Source: JBBCJR01 sp037190805
GTDB taxonomy: Bacteria; Pseudomonadota; Alphaproteobacteria; Sphingomonadales; Sphingomonadaceae
Assembly (NCBI GenBank): GCA_037190805.1
Contig: JBBCJR010000003.1
Span: 10,092-74,091, forward strand
DNA: 64,000 nt
Direction of reading: 5' to 3'
The notes below the pieces were generated by a model, which worked only from the letters and a program-made list of their open reading frames with translations, did no database searches and was not told the DNA's origin. A program made the position numbers and the translations under genes. Shown piece after piece: positions 59,431 through 64,000 of this stretch. The number at the start of each line of letters is the position of its first letter. The stretch's first letter is position 1.

Positions 59431-61986
59431 TCAACCGCGAGACACGCGGGCAATCAGAGATGCCAGGCTTTCGGCGCGATAAGGCTTGTGCGCGACCGGA
59501 ACATCGCGGTGGCCGGGTCCGGGATCGAATTGATCGCCATAGCCTGAGGCGAAGATGAACGGGATGCCGCGTTCGGCCAGCAGATCGGCGACCGGCAGGC
59601 TGGTCTCGGTCCCGAGATTGACATCCAGCAACGCGAACGAGGGCGGCGTCTGATCCACCGCCGCCAGCGCCTGACGCAGACTGGGGGCGACCACTACATC
59701 CTCGGCTCCCAGCGCCTTCAACACGTCTTCGCCGTCGAGGGCGATGATCATGCTGTCCTCGACCAGTAGCACGCGCCCTGACAGCGGACGTTCCGCGACC
59801 TCGCTGGTGTCGGGTTCCCACCGATGCGCCCCGCGTCGCGCCTGCGGCCCGCTCGATTGCACGACATAGCGCGACGGGATGCAGAATGTGGCTTCGAGGC
59901 CCGTGACGCGATAATGGACTTCGGCATGGCCCTTGAGGTCGAACGGAATCGACCGCTCGATGATCGTCGATCCAAAACCACGATGCGCCGGTGCCGTGAC
60001 CCCCGGCCCGCCCCGTTCACGCCAGTCGATCAACAGGCTGCCATCGTCGTCGGTGCGCCACGCCACCGTGACCGAACCATTGTCGCTGAGCGCGCCATAT
60101 TTCGCCGCGTTGGTCACCAGTTCGTGCATCACCAGCGCCAAGGTCGAAAATGCGCTCGGTTCCAGCAGGATGTCAGGCCCCTTGGTGATCAGCCGGTTGC
60201 TCTTGCTGGCCAGATAGGCCCCTGCTTCCGTCTCGACCAACTGGCGCAGATCACCTGGCGACCAGTGCTGGGCGGTCAGCTGATCGTGAGCGCGCGCCAA
60301 GGCTTGAATGCGTCCGTCGAGGGTCGAGGTGAAGCCCTCCAGCGTATCGGCGCCGATGCGGCTCTGGTTCACGATGCCGCGGATCAGGGCCAGGATGTTG
60401 CGGACCCGATGATTGAGTTCGGCAATCAACAGTTCCTGCCGCTCATGCGCCTTGTCGCGCTCCGTATGCGCGCTCTCGGACATTCTGAGCACGATTTCGA
60501 TCAGCGCATTGCGCAGCACCTCGCCGACACGCTGTTCGGCCGCCTTGAAGGGTTCGGCCCGTCCCTTCACCAACGCCGACCACTCCTCGAAGCTCTTGCG
60601 CGGCGTCAGTCGTTCGCCCAACGGGCCGAAGTTGGCCGGCTTCTCCGGATTGCCGGCCCAACGTACCGAGCGGAGTCGTTCCTGCCGGAACAGCACCACA
60701 TAGTCGCGCGGCGCGCGCGACATCGGGATCGCCATCATCCCCGCCGCCCGATCCTGATACGCTTCCGCCTCGGGCAACATGCTGGCCAGATGGTCGGTCG
60801 TGAATACCGCGCCGCTGCCGGTCCGGTTCAGACGCTGGATTAGCCGTGTGAACTCCACCCGGCCCGGCGTCAGTCCGGTCAACGCGACGGCGCCATCGAT
60901 GAATACGCCAACCCCGTCGGCCGGAATCGCGTCATTCACCATCTCACCCAGCCATTCGGTCCGTGATAGCAGCGTGTCATCCTGGGCGACGGCAGCCATC
61001 AGTCGGTCAGCGACACTGCGCGCGCGATTTTCATATTCGGTGGTCTCGTGCCGCTCGCGGCTTTCCAGCATCAGCGAATACATCTGGCCGAACAGTTCCG
61101 CCGCCGTCCGCCTGGCGAAGCTCGGCAGGCGCGGCTGATAATGATGGCAGGCGAACAATCCCCACAGCTTGCCGCCGACGATGATCGAAATCGACAGCGA
61201 CGCGCGCACGCCCATATTGGTCAGATATTCGATGTGGATCGGCGACACCGCCCGCGTCACCGACAAAGACAGGTCGAGCGGCGCTTCATTGCCTTCCGGC
61301 TCCGGCAGAATCGGCACTGCGGGCGCGGTGACGTCCGCGATGATCCGGAAGGTGTTGCGCAGGTAGAGCGTCCGCGCCTGGCGGGGGATGTCAGAGGCCG
61401 GATAGTGAAGGCCCAGGAAACTGTCGACGCCGGGGCGCAGCGATTCAGCCACCACTTCGCCCGACCCGTCCCCGTCAAAGCGATAGACCATAACCCGGTC
61501 GAAGCCGGTCAGCGCCCTGACCTGGCGTGCCCCCTCGCGGAAAAAGGATGGCAGGGAATCCGTCTGTGACAGGCGATTGACCAGTCCGCGCACCAGTGTC
61601 GCGGCTTCGAATCCTTCCGCCTCCAGGCTGGGTTCGGCTTCGATGATCATGGTGTCGCCGCCGAAATGGATCGCGACGTCGAAGGGCGGCCGCCCTTCCA
61701 CCAGCGGCAGGCCGAACAGGCGCTCCACCGCATCCGGCCCCCGCAGCAGCGTCAGTCGGTTGCGGATCGCGTGGATCGCCTCACTGGTCAGAAAGTTGGA
61801 TAGCGGCTGGCCGAGCGCGCTGGCGGGATCAATGCCCAGATGGGTGCCGACATTGGCGGAGATGCGGCTGATCAGCCAGTCGGCGGACAAGGCGATGAGG
61901 ACGCCGAAAGGCTGCACCGCACCAAGAACATGTATGGGCTCGCGATCACATGTCGTCAGATCGACCTTGGGAAGCGTCAACGGCAT
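59431..61986 (-). CDS. bphP: Bacteriophytochrome HWE-kinase with receiver domain
   Basis: An 851-residue red/far-red photoreceptor kinase. Order: PAS (about 15-120) with biliverdin-binding Cys13 in LTTCDREPIHVLG; GAF with YPASDIPRQARTLYLRN and CHHYQPR; PHY with the tongue motif TPRKSFEEW; then an HWE histidine kinase (phosphoacceptor in ELNHRVRNILALI, WRE motif in DWRERGG); and a C-terminal receiver domain (VLLVEDSMII, phosphoacceptor Asp in LLDVNLGTE, Lys in HKPYR). HWE kinases often feed general-stress or photoresponse regulators. The ATG at 61986 is chosen. Its start overlaps the heme oxygenase gene by 41 bp. Confidence 0.93.
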   Translation of the reverse strand: MPLTLPKVDLTTCDREPIHVLGAVQPFGVLIALSADWLISRISANVGTHLGIDPASALGQPLSNFLTSEAIHAIRNRLTLLRGPDAVERLFGLPLVEGRPPFDVAIHFGGDTMIIEAEPSLEAEGFEAATLVRGLVNRLSQTDSLPSFFREGARQVRALTGFDRVMVYRFDGDGSGEVVAESLRPGVDSFLGLHYPASDIPRQARTLYLRNTFRIIADVTAPAVPILPEPEGNEAPLDLSLSVTRAVSPIHIEYLTNMGVRASLSISIIVGGKLWGLFACHHYQPRLPSFARRTAAELFGQMYSLMLESRERHETTEYENRARSVADRLMAAVAQDDTLLSRTEWLGEMVNDAIPADGVGVFIDGAVALTGLTPGRVEFTRLIQRLNRTGSGAVFTTDHLASMLPEAEAYQDRAAGMMAIPMSRAPRDYVVLFRQERLRSVRWAGNPEKPANFGPLGERLTPRKSFEEWSALVKGRAEPFKAAEQRVGEVLRNALIEIVLRMSESAHTERDKAHERQELLIAELNHRVRNILALIRGIVNQSRIGADTLEGFTSTLDGRIQALARAHDQLTAQHWSPGDLRQLVETEAGAYLASKSNRLITKGPDILLEPSAFSTLALVMHELVTNAAKYGALSDNGSVTVAWRTDDDGSLLIDWRERGGPGVTAPAHRGFGSTIIERSIPFDLKGHAEVHYRVTGLEATFCIPSRYVVQSSGPQARRGAHRWEPDTSEVAERPLSGRVLLVEDSMIIALDGEDVLKALGAEDVVVAPSLRQALAAVDQTPPSFALLDVNLGTETSLPVADLLAERGIPFIFASGYGDQFDPGPGHRDVPVAHKPYRAESLASLIARVSRG

Positions 61987-62512
61987 GATCCTGTTCGTCC
62001 AGCCGGGCCGCCTGCTCGAATAGCGCGAACGTCCGGCGCGCCGCTGTAACGACGCGATCCTCTCCCCCATTGGCGGGGTAAGGGAGATTATCGAGCGTGA
62101 CAAGAAGGTTACGCCACGAACCTGATTCGTGAACCGCACCAAGGTAGCGACGCGGCAGTCCCGCCGCCACCCGACGGGACAACAGCGCCCCGCCCAGCCG
62201 CGACCCTTCCAGCACATAGATCGCGCCCCACCGGGCGGCTTCGTCCGGCAGATCGAATCCGGTCAGCGGCGAGGGCGACGCAACCCCCAGTTCGTTCAGA
62301 TCAGCGGCCAGCAGGGCCGCGCGCGGCTGCCACCCGTCAAGCGGAGGATCGACGGCGATCGCCGCTTCCGCCGCTGGCAGAGCCCTGGCGTGAGCGATCA
62401 GGAACCGGCGATAGGCCTGGGCGTCGCCAAGGTCGAAGCGCTCGAACAGGCCGTCCAACCGCTCGTGATCCGCCTTGGTCGCAGACCTGAGCGCTGCAAC
62501 CAGGCCCGTCAT
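61946..62512 (-). CDS. bphO: Heme oxygenase BphO (biliverdin supply)
   Basis: A 188-residue bacterial heme oxygenase that opens heme to biliverdin, the chromophore of bacteriophytochromes. The proximal heme His is His16 in SATKADHERLDGLF. The distal-helix glycine region is GSRLGGALLSRRVA, preceded by GAIYVLEG. The ATG at 62512 overlaps the purB stop (TGATG), and the 3' end overlaps bphP by 41 bp. Fusion of chromophore supply to the photoreceptor gene by overlap supports this assignment over other heme oxygenases. Confidence 0.91.
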   Translation of the reverse strand: MTGLVAALRSATKADHERLDGLFERFDLGDAQAYRRFLIAHARALPAAEAAIAVDPPLDGWQPRAALLAADLNELGVASPSPLTGFDLPDEAARWGAIYVLEGSRLGGALLSRRVAAGLPRRYLGAVHESGSWRNLLVTLDNLPYPANGGEDRVVTAARRTFALFEQAARLDEQDHAVDASQGRSDDM

Positions 62513-63810
62513 CAGCCGAATACCCGCCTGAAGATGGTGTCGACCTGGCGCAGATGATAGCCAAGGTCGAACTTGTCCTCCAACTCCGCCTCGGACAGCC
62601 GCGCGGCGACGTCCGGATCGGCCTTCAGCAGATCGAGCAGACTGAGCGCACCGTCGGAATCCCACACCTTCATGGCGTTGCGCTGGACGATGCGGTAGGC
62701 GTCCTCGCGCGCCACGCCGGCCTGGGTCAGCGCCAGCAGTACCCGCTGCGAATGGACCAGCCCGCCCATGCGGTCGAGATTCTTCTGCATCCGCTCTGGA
62801 TAGACCACCAGCTTGTCCATCACTCCGGTCAGGCGGGCGAGGGCAAAGTCCAGCGTCACGGTGGCATCGGGCCCGATCATCCGCTCGACGGAGGAATGGC
62901 TGATGTCCCGCTCATGCCACAGAGCGACGTTTTCCAGGGCCGGGGTGACATAGCCGCGCACGAGCCGGGCGAGGCCGGTCAGGTTCTCTGTCAGCACCGG
63001 GTTGCGCTTGTGCGGCATCGCCGACGAACCCTTCTGGCCGGGCGAGAAATATTCCTCCGCCTCCAGCACCTCGGTGCGCTGCAGATGGCGGACCTCGGTC
63101 GCCAGCCGCTCGACCGACGAGGCGATGACGCCCAGCGTCGCGAAATACATGGCGTGGCGGTCGCGGGGGATGACCTGGGTCGACACCGGTTCCGGCTTCA
63201 GGCCCAGCTTCCCCGCGACATGCTCCTCGACGCGCGGGTCGATGTTGGCGAAGGTGCCGACGGCGCCTGAGATCGCGCAGGTCGCCACCTCCTCGCGCGC
63301 GTTCACCATGCGCGTGCGGGCGCGGTCGAACTCGGCATAGGCCTGGGCGAGCTTGAGGCCGAAGGTCACGGGTTCGGCATGGATGCCATGACTGCGGCCG
63401 ATGGTCGGGGTCAGCTTGTGTTCGTATGCGCGGCGCTTCAGGACTGCCAGCAGCTTGTCGAGGTCGGCGATGATCAGGTCCGCCGCCCGCACCATCTGCA
63501 CCGCCAGGCAGGTGTCGAGCACGTCGGAACTGGTCATGCCCTGATGCAGAAAGCGCGCCTCCGGCCCGACATGTTCGGCGACGTTGGTCAGGAAGGCGAT
63601 GACGTCGTGCTTCACCTCCGCCTCGATGGCGTCGATGCGGTCAACCTCGAACGCGCCCTTTTCCCACACCGCCTTCGCGGCATCGGCCGGCACGACCCCC
63701 AGCTCGACCATGGCGTCGAGGGCATGCGCCTCGATTTCAAACCAGATCTGAAAGCGGGTTTCTGGCGCCCAGATGGCAACCATCTCGGGACGCGAATAGC
63801 GGGGGATCAT
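62512..63810 (-). CDS. purB: Adenylosuccinate lyase
   Basis: A 432-residue fumarase/aspartase-superfamily lyase, acting twice in purine synthesis (SAICAR to AICAR; adenylosuccinate to AMP). The signature GSSAMPHKRNPV, the early MIPRYSRPEMVAIW and the catalytic-region RSHGIHAEPVTFG are all present. The ATG at 63810 is preceded by AGGAG and gives MIPRYSRPEM. It is the first gene of an overlapping purB-bphO-bphP set, an unusual neighbour for a photoreceptor. Confidence 0.96.
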   Translation of the reverse strand: MIPRYSRPEMVAIWAPETRFQIWFEIEAHALDAMVELGVVPADAAKAVWEKGAFEVDRIDAIEAEVKHDVIAFLTNVAEHVGPEARFLHQGMTSSDVLDTCLAVQMVRAADLIIADLDKLLAVLKRRAYEHKLTPTIGRSHGIHAEPVTFGLKLAQAYAEFDRARTRMVNAREEVATCAISGAVGTFANIDPRVEEHVAGKLGLKPEPVSTQVIPRDRHAMYFATLGVIASSVERLATEVRHLQRTEVLEAEEYFSPGQKGSSAMPHKRNPVLTENLTGLARLVRGYVTPALENVALWHERDISHSSVERMIGPDATVTLDFALARLTGVMDKLVVYPERMQKNLDRMGGLVHSQRVLLALTQAGVAREDAYRIVQRNAMKVWDSDGALSLLDLLKADPDVAARLSEAELEDKFDLGYHLRQVDTIFRRVFG

Positions 63811-64000
63811 GACTGTTTCGGGCTCCTGACGGCGAAGCGCCGCGCCTAGCAAAGCATCGCCGGCTGAGCAATGAGAGCGTTTGATGGGAACGCGAGGCCG
63901 GGCGGGTTACTTGTTTTGATCCAGCTGACGCTGGATGGCGGCACCGGCCCGCACCCCCATCCGGCCACCCCACGAGAGCTTATGCTATGGGTGGCAGGGT
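63811..64000. other. Window end, no gene assigned
   Basis: The 190 bp upstream of purB hold the purB ribosome-binding site and possible promoter. A frame open to the window edge on the plus strand from ATG 63871 (43 codons, MRAFDGNARPGG...) and a minus-strand tail ending QRQLDQNK at 63908 lack support. They cannot be resolved without the flanking sequence. Confidence 0.3.

Noticed and set aside
63871..64000. Plus-strand frame of 43 codons open to the window edge.
   Set aside because: No recognisable similarity or ribosome-binding site; cannot be judged without flanking sequence.

Overview
This 64 kb window is GC-rich chromosomal DNA from an alphaproteobacterium, most likely a sphingomonad (Sphingomonadales). 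The evidence is gene order: dapF-mtaB-ftsY-yciB, ffh-rpsP-rimM-trmD-rplS, and a divL-tsaE-amgK-murU-addB-addA-trxA run. A DivL-type kinase with tyrosine in place of the H-box histidine, a CpaF ATPase, an HWE-kinase bacteriophytochrome and stand-alone EAL/GGDEF signalling fit the same group. No rRNA, tRNA, CRISPR array, transposase or integrase was recognised. Genes are packed tightly, many with ATGA, TTGA or TGATG stop/start overlaps, and no gap exceeds about 225 bp.

Region by region. 1-3.5 kb: 3' end of rimO, an M17 aminopeptidase, a MarR-type regulator and an NlpC/P60 hydrolase. 3.5-7.8 kb (minus): secA, then cpaF. 8-10 kb: argJ and an inositol-phosphatase-family gene. 10-21 kb (minus): divL, tsaE, amgK, murU, addB, addA, trxA, linking cell-cycle signalling, t6A synthesis, cell-wall recycling and double-strand-break repair. 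21.4-23.6 kb: ahcY with a structured leader, and yqgE. 23.6-25.4 kb: a glycosyltransferase, a peroxiredoxin and a small membrane protein. 25.4-29.7 kb (minus): an M2 peptidase lipoprotein, an alpha/beta hydrolase, a DUF2238 membrane protein and asd. 29.8-33.5 kb (minus): the ffh-rpsP-rimM-trmD-rplS translation/SRP operon. 33.7-41 kb: a GGDEF-EAL protein, a DUF924 protein, dapF-mtaB-ftsY-yciB, a CHAP hydrolase and sodB.

41.2-42.5 kb is the least ordinary part. A CI/LexA-like S24 regulator diverges from a very small HTH-like protein, which is coupled to a 116-residue protein that weakly resembles a phage or gene-transfer-agent tail-completion protein. Repeated TCCTA boxes lie between the two regulators, and a TAGGA/TCCTA palindrome overlaps the stop codon of the larger one. 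The layout recalls a phage cI/cro switch and is my best candidate for an undescribed system.

42.7-50.6 kb is an exopolysaccharide export module: Wza-like exporter, outer-membrane barrel, Wzz-like co-polymerase, BY-kinase, three glycosyltransferases (one divergent) and a hexapeptide acyltransferase. It lacks a flippase, a polymerase and a priming transferase. 50.6-58.2 kb (minus): tadA, two tiny membrane-protein genes, typA, then dnaB-alr-mlaE-mlaF and a secreted protein of unknown function. 58.4-63.8 kb: an orphan HlyD/EmrA-type adaptor, and purB-bphO-bphP, in which heme oxygenase (chromophore supply) is translationally coupled to the phytochrome it serves.
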